This document shows, piece after piece, positions 1 through 8,251 of a stretch of DNA of 64,000 bases (position 1 is the first letter of the stretch; every line of letters begins with the position of its first letter). The notes below the pieces were generated by a model. That model was not told the DNA's origin, ran no database searches, and was given only the letters and a program-made list of their open reading frames with translations. The position numbers and the translations under genes are program-made. Origin of the DNA: Oceanobacillus sp. HTM 045. GTDB lineage: Bacteria > Pseudomonadota > Alphaproteobacteria > Rhodobacterales > Rhodobacteraceae. Location: contig WNWL01000002.1 of assembly GCA_009733745.1 (NCBI GenBank), forward strand, positions 124,001 to 188,000, written 5' to 3'.

Positions 1-12
1 CCGCCTGAACGC

Positions 13-30
13 GGTTGCAATGTTGCAACC
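13..30. promoter_or_regulatory. Palindrome, operator-like
   Basis: GGTTGCAA-TG-TTGCAACC is a perfect 8-bp inverted repeat with a 2-bp spacer. It has the size of a dimeric regulator site. The gene it would serve lies outside the window or is absent, so function is only inferred. Confidence 0.35.
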
Positions 31-91
31 GGCGCAAGCTACTGGAATCGTTGGGATAAAGTGTTAACGGCGGAGGTTGCCCCCTCCCCGG

Positions 92-113
92 CCCTCCCCC
101 CGTTGGGGGAGGG
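92..113. repeat. GC hairpin, REP-like
   Basis: CCCTCCCCC-CGTT-GGGGGAGGG forms a perfect 9-bp stem with a 4-nt loop inside a C-rich then G-rich stretch (about 80-135). It has no T-tract, so it resembles a dispersed extragenic palindrome more than an intrinsic terminator. Confidence 0.4.
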
Positions 114-384
114 GGCGGATTTGGTGGGGGTGGGCGCTTTGCCTCTCCGAGTGACCATTTGGTCCAAGTTGGAGAACCCCGATCAGCCGCAGCACGCGCG
201 GCCAGCGCGGGCCACGTCCGGCCCTCCCCGGGGCCGGGCGTTCTCTGACGCTGCAAGGGGATCGAAGGGCAGGAGGGGTTGCAGGGATAAACCAAGCAGA
301 CCCCAAGCAGCACCACGCCCGACCAGGGCCGGTCGTGTCCCTATGCACTGATCACGGGCGGCAGAGGCCGTGGTCTGAGAAGGA

Positions 385-978
385 TCAGTCCTCCACCCTG
401 CCCCGCCGGTCGGCGCGGAGGGCGGCGTAGAGGACGTGGTTGCGCCAGCGGCCGTCGATCTGGAGATAGGCCTGCGCGACGCCCTCGTACTTGAACATGC
501 AGCGTTCCAGCAGGCGCCGCGAGGCGGCGTTCTCGGGCAGGCAGCCGGCCTCCAGCCGGGAGAGGTCGAGCACGTTGAAGGCGTGTTCGCGGAGCGCGGT
601 CAGCGCCTCGGTCATGTAGCCGTTGCGGGCGAACGGCTCGCCGACCCAGTAGCCGACCGTCGCGGCCATCGCCGGCTGGCGGCGGATGTTGGAGAGCGTG
701 ATGCCGCCGATCAGCTGGCCGTCGCCGCGGGTCTCGAGGAAGAGCGGCAGCGCGTCGCCGCTTTCGAGGTTGCGCTCGACCCAGGTGATGCGGTTGCGGA
801 AGGCGCGGCTGGAGAGGTGGTCGGCGGCCCAGGCGGGCTCCCACGGGACGAGGAACTTGCGGCTTTCGCGGCGCAGTTTCGCCCAGGCCTCGAAATCCTC
901 GATCCGGGGCGGGCGCAGCAACAGGCGCGCCGTGTCGATGACGACCCGCCCCGACCGTTTCCGCGAGAAGACCGACAT
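385..978 (-). CDS. GNAT N-acetyltransferase, RimJ/RimL-like
   Basis: A 197-residue protein of the GNAT superfamily, closest in layout to RimJ/RimL-type N-terminal acetyltransferases that use acetyl-CoA. It opens with the typical strand RLLLRPPRIEDFEAWAKLRR. It has the central segment IGGITLSNI and the acetyl-CoA loop region VGYWVGEPFARNGYMTEAL near residues 119-137, followed by NAASRRLLERC, the usual helix after the fifth strand. The ATG at 978 lies 2 bases after the stop of the M16 peptidase gene, so it is the last gene of the thrC-M16-GNAT run. This position next to cta genes is common in Rhodobacterales. The substrate cannot be told from sequence. Confidence 0.85.
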   Translation of the reverse strand: MSVFSRKRSGRVVIDTARLLLRPPRIEDFEAWAKLRRESRKFLVPWEPAWAADHLSSRAFRNRITWVERNLESGDALPLFLETRGDGQLIGGITLSNIRRQPAMAATVGYWVGEPFARNGYMTEALTALREHAFNVLDLSRLEAGCLPENAASRRLLERCMFKYEGVAQAYLQIDGRWRNHVLYAALRADRRGRVED

Positions 979-979
979 C

Positions 980-2239
980 TCAGGCGGCGAGCCGGGCGGC
1001 GATGGCGTCCTGCCCGGGCGCGCTGCCGACCGGCCCGTAGAGCGCCAGCGCCGGCCGGGTCCGGCAGAGCCGCGCGGCGAGCGCGCGGGCGCCCTCGACG
1101 CTGGTCGCGTCGATCCGGGCGATGGTCTCCTCCAGGTCGGGAACGTAGCCGCGGATCGAGACCATCTTGGCCAGCCGCTCGGCGCGGACGGAGGTGCTTT
1201 CCAGCCCCATCAGCAGGCCCGCCTTCATCTGCGCGCGGGCGCGGGCGACCTCGACCTCGCTGAGGTCCTGCGCGGCGCGGGCGATCTCGGTGGCGGTCAG
1301 CTCGATCAGGCCGGGCAGGTCCTCCCCGCCGGTGCCGGCGTAGATGGTCATCATGCCGGAATCGATCCAGGCATTGGCCTGGGCGAAGATCGAGTAGCAG
1401 AGCCCGCGCTCCTCCCGCGCTTCCTGGAACAGGCGCGAGGACATGCCGCCGCCCAGCGCGGTGGCGAGGATCTGGGCGTTGTAGAAATCGGGCGAGAGCC
1501 GCTCCGGCGCCTCGAAGGCCATCGCGAAATGGGCCTGCTCCAGCCCCTTGACCTCGCGCCGCTCGGCACCGCCGTAGCGGGCGGGCTCGGCGCGGGGCAC
1601 GTCCACCGGGGACATGTCGCCGAAGCGTTCCTCGGCGAGCTTGAGCACCTCGGCGTGGTCGATGTCGCCCGCGGCGGCGAGGATCATGCGGCCGGGCAGG
1701 TAGTTGCCGTTGATGAAGCCGGCGAGGTCGTTGCGCGAGAAGGAGCGGACCCGCTCGGCCGGGCCGAGGATCGGGCGGCCCATCGGCTGGTCCGGGAAGG
1801 CGGCTTCCTGCAGCCAGTCGAAGATCACGTCGTCGGGCGTGTCGTGGCTCTGGCCGATCTCCTGAAGGATGACGTGGCGTTCCACGGCGATCTCATGCTC
1901 GGCCAGCGTGGAGTCGCGCAGGATGTCGGAGATGATGTCGATGGCGAGCGGCACGTCCGGCCCGAGTACGCGGGCGTAATAGGCCGTGGTCTCGCGCGAG
2001 GTGTAGGCGTTGAGGTAGCCGCCGACATCCTCGATCGACTCCGCGATCTGGCGGGCCGAGCGGGTCGAGGTGCCCTTGAAGGCCATGTGTTCGAGAAAGT
2101 GGGCGATGCCGTTCTGGTCGGCGCGTTCGTGACGCGCGCCGACGTCGATCCAGACCCCGAGGGCAGCGGACGCAAGTCCGGGCAGATGCTCGGTGACGAC
2201 GCGGAACCCGTTCGAGAGGGTATGGATCTCGATACTCAA
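980..2239 (-). CDS. M16 family zinc peptidase
   Basis: A 419-residue single-chain member of the M16 (pitrilysin/mitochondrial processing peptidase) family. The inverted zinc motif HFLEH is at residues 47-51, inside HFLEHMAFKGT, which closely matches the processing-peptidase beta signature. The downstream glutamate ligand is probably in the segment RHVILQEIG (about residue 127). The C-terminal half has the second M16 lobe with a glycine-rich loop, LGGGMSSRLFQE. The start codon is TTG and overlaps the thrC stop by 4 bases (TTGA), so it is probably translated by coupling to thrC. The family cleaves peptides or signal-like sequences; the natural substrate in bacteria is usually unknown. Confidence 0.9.
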   Translation of the reverse strand: MSIEIHTLSNGFRVVTEHLPGLASAALGVWIDVGARHERADQNGIAHFLEHMAFKGTSTRSARQIAESIEDVGGYLNAYTSRETTAYYARVLGPDVPLAIDIISDILRDSTLAEHEIAVERHVILQEIGQSHDTPDDVIFDWLQEAAFPDQPMGRPILGPAERVRSFSRNDLAGFINGNYLPGRMILAAAGDIDHAEVLKLAEERFGDMSPVDVPRAEPARYGGAERREVKGLEQAHFAMAFEAPERLSPDFYNAQILATALGGGMSSRLFQEAREERGLCYSIFAQANAWIDSGMMTIYAGTGGEDLPGLIELTATEIARAAQDLSEVEVARARAQMKAGLLMGLESTSVRAERLAKMVSIRGYVPDLEETIARIDATSVEGARALAARLCRTRPALALYGPVGSAPGQDAIAARLAA

Positions 2240-3633
2240 ACCGTCCTCTTCTCCTTCACGAAGGCCTCTACCGCGGCGAGGTCGTTGGGCAGGCGCGTCA
2301 TCCGCTCCTCCCTGTCATAGAGATCGGACATGCGCGAAGGCAAGGGCGGTCTGACGCCGCAGGCGGCCTCGACCGCGTCGGGGAACTTCGCGGCGTGGGC
2401 GGTTGCGAGCGTGACCAACGGAACGGCCGGATCGCCGCGCTCCGCCGCCGCCGCGACGATGCCGCAGGCGGTGTGCGGGCAGACCACGTGGCCGGCCCGC
2501 TCGAGCGTGCCGCGGATCGCGGCCTTCGCCGCCGCCTCGTCGGCGCGGGCGGAGGCGAAGCCTTCCCTCAGCGTGGTGAGCGCACCCTGCGGGAGGGTGA
2601 AGCGGCCCTGCGCCGACAGCTCCCCCATCGCCGCGGCGACGGCGGCCCCGTCGCGGCCGTAGAGCTCGAAGAGCAGCCGCTCGAAGTTGGAGGAGACCTG
2701 GATGTCCATCGAGGGCGAGATGGTCGCCCGCAGGCCCTGCTTCTCGTAGGTGCCGGTCTGGAGCGTGCGGTGGAGGATGTCGTTCTCGTTGGTGGCGATC
2801 ACCAGCCGGTCGATCGGCAGCCCCATGTGCCGCGCCACCTGGCCGGCGAAGATGTCGCCGAAATTGCCCGTCGGCACCGAGAAGGAGACCGGGCGGTGCG
2901 GCGCGCCGAGCGAGACGGCGGCGGTGAAGTAGTAGACCACCTGCGCCAGCACGCGGGCCCAGTTGATCGAGTTGACCGCGGCGAGGCCGACCTCGTCGCG
3001 GAAGGCGAAGTCATTGAACATCGCCTTCAGCATCCCCTGGCAGTCGTCGAAATTGCCGTCGATGGCGATAGCGTGGACGTTGGCCTCGGTCGGCGTGGTC
3101 ATCTGCCGGCGCTGAACCTCGGAGACGCGCCCGCCGTCGGGGAAGAGGATGAAGACATCGGCCGAGGGCAGGCCGCGGAACGCCTCGATGGCGGCGGAGC
3201 CGGTGTCGCCCGAGGTCGCACCGACGATGGTGACCCGCTGGCCGCGCCGGGCCAGCAGCGCCTCGAAGAGCTGGCCGATGAGCTGCATCGCCACGTCCTT
3301 GAAGGCGAGCGTCGGGCCGTGGTGCAGTTCCAGCAGCCAGTCGTTTGGGCCGGTCTGGACCACGGGGCAGACGGCGGCGTGGCCGAAGCGGGCATAGGCG
3401 CGGGTGAGGATCGCGCGGAACTCGTCGTCGGTGAAGGCGTCGCCGAGATAGGGCCGCATGATGCGGAAGGCGGCCTCCTCGTAGGGCAGGCCGGCGAGCG
3501 CGGCTATCTCGCTCTCGGAGAGGGTCGGCCATTCCTCCGGCAGGTAGAGCCCGCCGTCGCGGGCGAGGCCGCCGAGAATGGCGTCCTCGAAACCGAGGAC
3601 GGGCGCTTCGCCGCGGGTGCTCACGTAACGCAT
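2236..3633 (-). CDS. thrC: Threonine synthase
   Basis: Converts O-phosphohomoserine to L-threonine with pyridoxal phosphate. It is a 465-residue protein of the long ThrC type. The N-terminal signature MRYVSTRGEAP is characteristic, and the PLP lysine is K112 in HGPTLAFKD. The phosphate-binding SGDTGSA segment follows. The start at 3633 is preferred over the upstream frame extension because it has a good ribosome site (AGGGAGAG) and begins exactly at the conserved family N-terminus. The stop overlaps the TTG of the M16 peptidase gene. surf1 lies upstream on the same strand after a 92-bp gap. Confidence 0.96.
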   Translation of the reverse strand: MRYVSTRGEAPVLGFEDAILGGLARDGGLYLPEEWPTLSESEIAALAGLPYEEAAFRIMRPYLGDAFTDDEFRAILTRAYARFGHAAVCPVVQTGPNDWLLELHHGPTLAFKDVAMQLIGQLFEALLARRGQRVTIVGATSGDTGSAAIEAFRGLPSADVFILFPDGGRVSEVQRRQMTTPTEANVHAIAIDGNFDDCQGMLKAMFNDFAFRDEVGLAAVNSINWARVLAQVVYYFTAAVSLGAPHRPVSFSVPTGNFGDIFAGQVARHMGLPIDRLVIATNENDILHRTLQTGTYEKQGLRATISPSMDIQVSSNFERLLFELYGRDGAAVAAAMGELSAQGRFTLPQGALTTLREGFASARADEAAAKAAIRGTLERAGHVVCPHTACGIVAAAAERGDPAVPLVTLATAHAAKFPDAVEAACGVRPPLPSRMSDLYDREERMTRLPNDLAAVEAFVKEKRTV

Positions 3634-3725
3634 GGCTCTCTCCCTGGCCGGGTGCGGTAGGCGGATGGGGCGACGGGCTACACGGGGCCGCACCGATTCA
3701 CAACTGTCGATTCACGTCTCCCGGC

Positions 3726-4436
3726 TCAGCCGCGGCGGGACTTGCCGGATCCCGCGCGGGCCCGTTCCCGGCGCACGAGCAGCACGGTCATCACCACCCA
3801 GACCGCCGCGAGCGAGAACCAGGTGATGGCGTATTCGAGATGGTCGTTGGGGATGTTGACGGTGACGGGCATCGGCTCGGGCGCGCCGTCGAGCGCTCCC
3901 GCGGTGGAGACAACGACCAGCAGCGGCTCGGTGCCCAGCGCCGCGGCCATCTTCTCCGTGTCGCGGGCGAACCAGATGCCGCGGCCCTCGTCCGGCTCGG
4001 GGGTGAAGCCGTCGGTCTCGTCCGGCCAGAGCAGGTTGCCCTGGAGCTTGATGGTGCCGAGGGCGCGGGGCGCGTCCTTCTCCGCCTCCGGGACGTAGCC
4101 ACGGTCGATCATGATGCGGCGGCCATCGGTGGTCTCGAACGGCGCGATGACGCGGAAGCCGGGGCCGCCGGTCTGGCCGGGGAGGCGCTTGCGGGAGGTG
4201 AGGACGTGGATCTCGCCCGGCAGCACCTCGCCCGCGACCTCGACGACGAGGTAGCGGTCTGCCTCCGGGTCCGGCGTGTCGGGCAGCAGCACCGGGACGG
4301 CGGCGAGGCGGGCCCCGATGCGGGAGATGATGTCTTCCTTCCAGGCGAGGCGCTGCACCTGCCAGGTGCCGAGCCCGACGAGGATCGCCGTGCCGACCAC
4401 GCCGAACACGATTGCCGCGGCCACCCTGCCCTTCAT
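3726..4436 (-). CDS. surf1: SURF1 cytochrome oxidase assembly protein
   Basis: A 236-residue inner-membrane protein of the SURF1/Shy1 family, which helps assemble heme a into subunit I of aa3-type cytochrome oxidases. It has the expected two membrane segments: an N-terminal one near residues 8-25 ending in the family motif GTWQVQRLAWKE, and a C-terminal one near 203-222. The periplasmic domain between them includes GGPGFRVIAPF and RGYVP. A Shine-Dalgarno GGGAGG precedes the ATG. It lies downstream of ctaE but is separated by an intrinsic terminator, so it may have its own promoter or depend on readthrough. Confidence 0.93.
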   Translation of the reverse strand: MKGRVAAAIVFGVVGTAILVGLGTWQVQRLAWKEDIISRIGARLAAVPVLLPDTPDPEADRYLVVEVAGEVLPGEIHVLTSRKRLPGQTGGPGFRVIAPFETTDGRRIMIDRGYVPEAEKDAPRALGTIKLQGNLLWPDETDGFTPEPDEGRGIWFARDTEKMAAALGTEPLLVVVSTAGALDGAPEPMPVTVNIPNDHLEYAITWFSLAAVWVVMTVLLVRRERARAGSGKSRRG

Positions 4437-4450
4437 CGCGCGCCTCCCGG

Positions 4451-4483
4451 AAAGAAAACCGCCGCGCCGGAGGGGCGCGGCGG
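4451..4483 (-). terminator. Intrinsic terminator after ctaE
   Basis: On the minus strand CCGCCGCGCC (4474-4483) pairs perfectly with GGCGCGGCGG (4459-4468) around a 5-nt loop and is followed at once by TTTTCTTT (4451-4458). It lies 24 bases after the ctaE stop and just before the surf1 ribosome site. This is the clearest rho-independent terminator in the window. Confidence 0.78.
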
Positions 4484-4506
4484 CGGGACTGCCGAAGCTG
4501 TCGGGG

Positions 4507-5328
4507 TCACCGGCCCCAGATGTAGATCCCGGCGAACAGGAACAGCCAGACCACGTCGACGAAGTGCCAGTACCAGGCCGCCGCCTCGAAGCCGATATGC
4601 TTTTCCGGCGTGAAGTGGCCCTTCATCGCGCGGATCAGGCAGACCAGCAGGAAGATGGTGCCGATCAGCACATGCGCGCCGTGGAAGCCGGTCGCCATGA
4701 AGAAGGTCGAGGAATAGATGTCCTGGCTGAACGAGAAGGTCGCGTGGCTGTACTCGTAGGCCTGGAAGCAGGTGAAGATCGCGCCGAGGATCACGGTCAG
4801 GATCAGGCCGTTGACCAGGCCCTTGCGGTCGCCCTCCAGCAGCGCGTGGTGCGCCCAGGTGACGGTGCAGCCCGACAGCAGCAGGATCACGGTGTTGATC
4901 AGCGGCAGGTGCCAGGGGTCGAACACCTCGATCCCCTCCGGCGGCCAGACGCCCGGCACGAACGGGCTCTGCCCGCCGAGGTCCATCGGGAAGATGGCGT
5001 GCTTGAAGAAGGTCCAGAACCAGGCCGAGAAGAACATCACCTCCGAGGTGATGAACAGGATCATGCCGTAGCGCAGGCCGATCTGCACCACCGGGGTGTG
5101 ATCGCCGATCCGGCTCTCGCGGACCACATCGCGCCACCAGACGAACATGACGTAGAGCACGATGATCAGGCCGACGAAGAACGGGATCGGGGAGCCCGAG
5201 TTGCCCTCGCCCGGGCCGCCCATCCAGAAGATCGCGCCGGCGAGCATGATGAACGCCCCGACCGCGCCGAGGAACGGCCAGAGGCTGGGTGCCAGGATGT
5301 GGTAGTCGTGGTTCTTCTCGTGGGCCAT
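4507..5328 (-). CDS. ctaE: Cytochrome c oxidase subunit III
   Basis: Subunit III of an aa3-type cytochrome c oxidase, a 273-residue protein with seven membrane helices that stabilises the catalytic core and shapes proton uptake. Family marks include the N-terminal [16 protein letters not shown], the segment [30 protein letters not shown] and [20 protein letters not shown], and the C-terminal [20 protein letters not shown]. Length is normal. It follows ctaG by 28 bases and is the last gene before the terminator at 4451-4483. Confidence 0.97.
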   Translation of the reverse strand: MAHEKNHDYHILAPSLWPFLGAVGAFIMLAGAIFWMGGPGEGNSGSPIPFFVGLIIVLYVMFVWWRDVVRESRIGDHTPVVQIGLRYGMILFITSEVMFFSAWFWTFFKHAIFPMDLGGQSPFVPGVWPPEGIEVFDPWHLPLINTVILLLSGCTVTWAHHALLEGDRKGLVNGLILTVILGAIFTCFQAYEYSHATFSFSQDIYSSTFFMATGFHGAHVLIGTIFLLVCLIRAMKGHFTPEKHIGFEAAAWYWHFVDVVWLFLFAGIYIWGR

Positions 5329-5356
5329 GCTCGTCTCCCGGGGCGCGTCGTCGGCG

Positions 5357-5965
5357 TTAGTTGATACCGGATGCCGCCGGGCTTGTCCCGGCCGAATCCG
5401 TTACTGGGGCACGGGCTTCCGTCATGGGAAGCTCCGTCTCGAAGAAGGTGTAGGAGAGCGTGATCGTGTGGAGGTGCTTCGCCTCCCGGTCGTCCACGAT
5501 CTCCGGGTCGATGTAGTAGGTCACCGGCATCAGCACGCTCTCGCCGGGCTGCAGCACCTGCTCGGTGAAGCAGAAGCAGTCGATCTTGACGAAGTAGCCG
5601 CCGGCGGAGAACGGCGTGACGTTGAAGCTGGCGGTGCCGGCGATGGGCCGGTCGGTCTTGTTGGTCGCGCGGTAGAAGGCGATGTTGGTCTCGCCGATGC
5701 GGACCTCGGCCTGCTTCGTCTCGGCGTGGAACTCCCACTCCATCCCCGCGGCGAGCGAGCCGTCGAACTGCACCTTCATGGTCCGGTCGAGGATCACGTC
5801 GGAGCCGGTCTCGGCCACCGCCGTGGTGCCGCCGAAGCCGGTGACGCGGCAGAACCAGTCGTAGAACGGCACCGCGGCGAAGGCGAGGCCGACCATGCCG
5901 AACGCGATCGCGGTCAGCGTCAGCGCCGTGATGCGGGTCTCGGACTTGCGTTCCATGCCAGACAT
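5357..5965 (-). CDS. ctaG: Cytochrome c oxidase assembly protein CtaG/Cox11
   Basis: Delivers copper to the CuB site of subunit I. The protein has 202 residues, with an N-terminal membrane anchor (about residues 14-34) followed by the conserved [18 protein letters not shown]. The periplasmic immunoglobulin-like domain carries the copper-binding CFCF motif with C130 and C132, in the context [14 protein letters not shown]. The conserved PVTYYIDPE and TLSYTFF segments follow. The C-terminus is rich in Ala, Pro and Thr. It sits between the CoxF-like small gene and ctaE. Confidence 0.96.
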   Translation of the reverse strand: MSGMERKSETRITALTLTAIAFGMVGLAFAAVPFYDWFCRVTGFGGTTAVAETGSDVILDRTMKVQFDGSLAAGMEWEFHAETKQAEVRIGETNIAFYRATNKTDRPIAGTASFNVTPFSAGGYFVKIDCFCFTEQVLQPGESVLMPVTYYIDPEIVDDREAKHLHTITLSYTFFETELPMTEARAPVTDSAGTSPAASGIN

Positions 5966-5987
5966 GACGTTGCTCCCGTGCCGCTCC

Positions 5988-6128
5988 TCAGCCCCAGGGG
6001 TTGCCGGCGTTCGGCCCCATCTTCACGATCGTGACCGCGAAGATCAGCGCGACGAAGGCGAGCAGCACGATCAGCAGGCCGATGTTGCGGCCGCGGCGGC
6101 GCTTGTGCAGGTCGTGGTCCTTGTGCAT
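5988..6128 (-). CDS. CoxF-like small membrane protein
   Basis: A 46-residue open frame read directly from the sequence, starting [17 protein letters not shown]. It has a positively charged, His-rich N-terminus, one membrane helix (about residues 16-35, [20 protein letters not shown]) and a short tail ending GNPWG. The ATG has a strong ribosome site (GAGGAGAC). Small one-helix proteins at this place between ctaB and ctaG occur in alphaproteobacterial oxidase operons and are often labelled CoxF. I infer membership from position and topology. A role in oxidase assembly or as a tiny accessory subunit is likely but not proven by the sequence. Confidence 0.75.
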   Translation of the reverse strand: MHKDHDLHKRRRGRNIGLLIVLLAFVALIFAVTIVKMGPNAGNPWG

Positions 6129-6138
6129 TCCCGTCTCC

Positions 6139-7155
6139 TCAGACGATCCGCGGCCAGCCGAAATCGCCGACCAGCACGGCGAGCAGCGCCTCGGCGATCA
6201 GGGCGCCAAACAGCGCGAAGAGATAGACGATCGAGACGCCGAACAGGCGCTTCTCGGCCCGGTAGCCATCGGCCCGCGCCTCGGCCGCGTCGCGCCGCCA
6301 GACGGCGAAGGCGCCGGTGACGAAGCGGTAGCTGACCCAGAGCGACACCGCGAGGTAGATCGGCCCGCCCATCACGGTGAAGGCCGGAAGGATCGCGACC
6401 GGCGTCAGCAGCAGCGTGTAGGCCCAGATCTGGCGGCGCGTCGCCGTCTCGCCCGCCACCACGGGCAGCATCGGCACTCCGACGCGGGCATAGTCGTCGT
6501 TGCGGAACAGCGCCAGCGCCCAGAAATGCGGCGGGGTCCAGAGGAAGATCACCAGGAACAGCAGGGTCGATTCGACCGTGATCGAGCCCGTTGCCGCGGC
6601 CCAGCCGATCATCGGCGGGAAGGCGCCCGCCGCGCCGCCGATCACGATGTTCTGCGGCGTCGAGCGCTTCAGCCACATCGAGTAGATCACGGCGTAGAAG
6701 AAGATGGTGAAGGCCAGCAGCGCCGCCGCGACCGGGTTGGCGAAGAGGCCGAGCATCAGCACCGACAGCACCGAGAGGCCGAGCCCGAGGCCCAGCGCCT
6801 CGTTCGCCGCCACCTTGCCGCTCGGGATCGGGCGGGCGGCGGTGCGGCCCATCTGCGCGTCGATATCGGCGTCCCACCACATGTTGAGCGCGCCGGAGGC
6901 CCCTGCCCCCACGGCGATGCAGATCAGCGCGGCGAGGCCAAGCACCGGGTGCAGCCCCGACGGCGCGGCGACGATGCCGGCGAACGCGGTCAGCACCACC
7001 AGCGACATCACCCGCGGCTTCAGCAGCATCACGTAGTCGCGGAAGCCCGGCTCGACCGGCTGTGCGACGCCCGAGGGCATCGCGTCACCGGTGATTCCAC
7101 CCGGCATTCCACCAGAGATGGCTTCGGCGGGAATGGCTTGGGCCAGCTTGCTCAC
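6139..7155 (-). CDS. ctaB: Protoheme IX farnesyltransferase (heme O synthase)
   Basis: Attaches a farnesyl group to heme b to make heme O, the precursor of heme A for the oxidase. The protein has 338 residues and belongs to the UbiA superfamily of multi-helix membrane prenyltransferases. The first Asp-rich motif is [20 protein letters not shown]. The segment [17 protein letters not shown] and the second polar loop containing [14 protein letters not shown] are also present. The first 35 or so residues are a poorly conserved cytoplasmic extension rich in Gly, Ala and Pro. It lies 28 bases after ctaC and 10 bases before the CoxF-like gene, in one operon. Confidence 0.97.
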   Translation of the reverse strand: MSKLAQAIPAEAISGGMPGGITGDAMPSGVAQPVEPGFRDYVMLLKPRVMSLVVLTAFAGIVAAPSGLHPVLGLAALICIAVGAGASGALNMWWDADIDAQMGRTAARPIPSGKVAANEALGLGLGLSVLSVLMLGLFANPVAAALLAFTIFFYAVIYSMWLKRSTPQNIVIGGAAGAFPPMIGWAAATGSITVESTLLFLVIFLWTPPHFWALALFRNDDYARVGVPMLPVVAGETATRRQIWAYTLLLTPVAILPAFTVMGGPIYLAVSLWVSYRFVTGAFAVWRRDAAEARADGYRAEKRLFGVSIVYLFALFGALIAEALLAVLVGDFGWPRIV

Positions 7156-7183
7156 GCTTGCACGCTCCAGTACGGCTCCCGGG

Positions 7184-8065
7184 TCAGTCGGCGAGCGCCA
7201 CGGCGCGCGCCGGATCGGTGCCGTCGCGGCGCGCGATCTCCTCGGCGACCCAGGCCTCGTACTCTTCCTCGGTCACGACCTCGACCACGATCGGCATGTA
7301 GGAGTGGTCGCGGCCGCAGAGCTCGGAGCACTGGCCGTAGAAGGTGCCGGTCTCCTCGGCGCGGAACCAGGTCTCGTTGGTGCGGCCCGGCACGGCGTCG
7401 ACCTTGATGCCGAAGGACGGCACGGCGAAGGCGTGGATCACGTCGGAGCCGGTGACGAGAACGTGCACCACCTTGCCCACCGGCACCACCAGGCGGCGGT
7501 CGGCGGCGAGCAGCCAGTCGTCGCGGGTGTAGCCGGCCTCGACCAGCTCCGCCTCGGCGGCATCGGCGTTCGGCAGGCCCTGGCCGATCATCACGGAGGT
7601 GAACTCGATGTCCTCCTCCGGGTAATAGTAGGTCCAGTTCCACTGGTTGCCGGTGGCCTTCACGGTCAGGTCTGCCTCGGGCACCTCGAGCTGCAGGAAC
7701 AGCAGCCGCAGCGACGGCACGACGATGATGACCAGGATCAGTACCGGGATCGCCGTCCACGCCACCTCGAGCTTGGCGTTATGCGTGAAGGTCGCCGGGA
7801 CCGGGTTCTTCTTCCTGCTGAAGCGGAAGATCACGATTCCCATCAGCGCCATCACGAACAGCACGATCGCGGTGATGATCAGCAGCAGCATGTCGTCGAG
7901 CCAGATGATGTCGCGCATCACCTCGGTCACCGGCCGCTGGAACCCGACCTGGTCGTCCACCGGGCGTCCGGCCACGTCGCTGGCATGTGCGCCCCCGGCG
8001 GCCAGTGCGGCAGCGGCGCCGGCAAAGCTGGCGAGAAATCCCTTGGCGCAGGCGGTCATCTTCAT
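7184..8065 (-). CDS. ctaC: Cytochrome c oxidase subunit II
   Basis: The 293-residue CuA-bearing subunit that accepts electrons from cytochrome c. The start at 8065 gives a signal peptide ([10 protein letters not shown]... with cleavage likely after AHA, residue 28); the longer frame upstream has no family support. Two membrane helices lie at about residues 57-80 and 100-120. The electron-entry motif [10 protein letters not shown] holds the key Trp (W142). CuA ligands are H211, C246, C250, H254 and M257 in [13 protein letters not shown]. It is the first gene of the cta operon, behind a plausible promoter at 8135-8162. No ctaD is present in the window. Confidence 0.96.
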   Translation of the reverse strand: MKMTACAKGFLASFAGAAAALAAGGAHASDVAGRPVDDQVGFQRPVTEVMRDIIWLDDMLLLIITAIVLFVMALMGIVIFRFSRKKNPVPATFTHNAKLEVAWTAIPVLILVIIVVPSLRLLFLQLEVPEADLTVKATGNQWNWTYYYPEEDIEFTSVMIGQGLPNADAAEAELVEAGYTRDDWLLAADRRLVVPVGKVVHVLVTGSDVIHAFAVPSFGIKVDAVPGRTNETWFRAEETGTFYGQCSELCGRDHSYMPIVVEVVTEEEYEAWVAEEIARRDGTDPARAVALAD

Positions 8066-8134
8066 CTTTTCGGTCCCGTCTTGTCCCCGGCGGTCGGTAT
8101 CCGCACTCCGGCCGGTCCCGCCCGGCCACTTGCA

Positions 8135-8162
8135 AGTGTAGCCTCTAACATCATAACGACAA
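8135..8162 (-). promoter_or_regulatory. Possible sigma-70-type promoter of ctaC
   Basis: On the minus strand TTGTCG and TACACT are separated by 16 bp, in an AT-richer patch 70-100 bases upstream of the ctaC start. Match and position are reasonable; the assignment is by eye only. Confidence 0.42.
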
Positions 8163-8251
8163 ACGGAGTGCAATGCGCAGATTGCGGCATGTCGCCGCGA
8201 AGCCCCTCCGAGGGGCGATTATTCCGGCGCGCGAGACGCAGGAGACCCGCC

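Larger units (their letters stand above)
1..384. other. Non-coding left edge
   Basis: I see no convincing gene here. The short open frames on both strands are proline/arginine-rich, overlap one another and look like composition artefacts. The stretch contains an 18-bp palindrome at 13-30 and a GC-rich hairpin at 92-113, listed separately. The GNAT gene on the minus strand ends at 385, so this is the region downstream of the oxidase/thrC gene block. Confidence 0.6.

Noticed and set aside
3726-8065. Search for ctaD (oxidase subunit I) within the cta block
   Set aside because: No gene with subunit I features is present; its absence here is normal for Rhodobacterales and not a deletion signal.
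8066-8173. N-terminal extension of ctaC to an upstream start at 8173
   Set aside because: The extra 36 residues precede a standard signal peptide, are not like any family N-terminus, and overlap the likely promoter.
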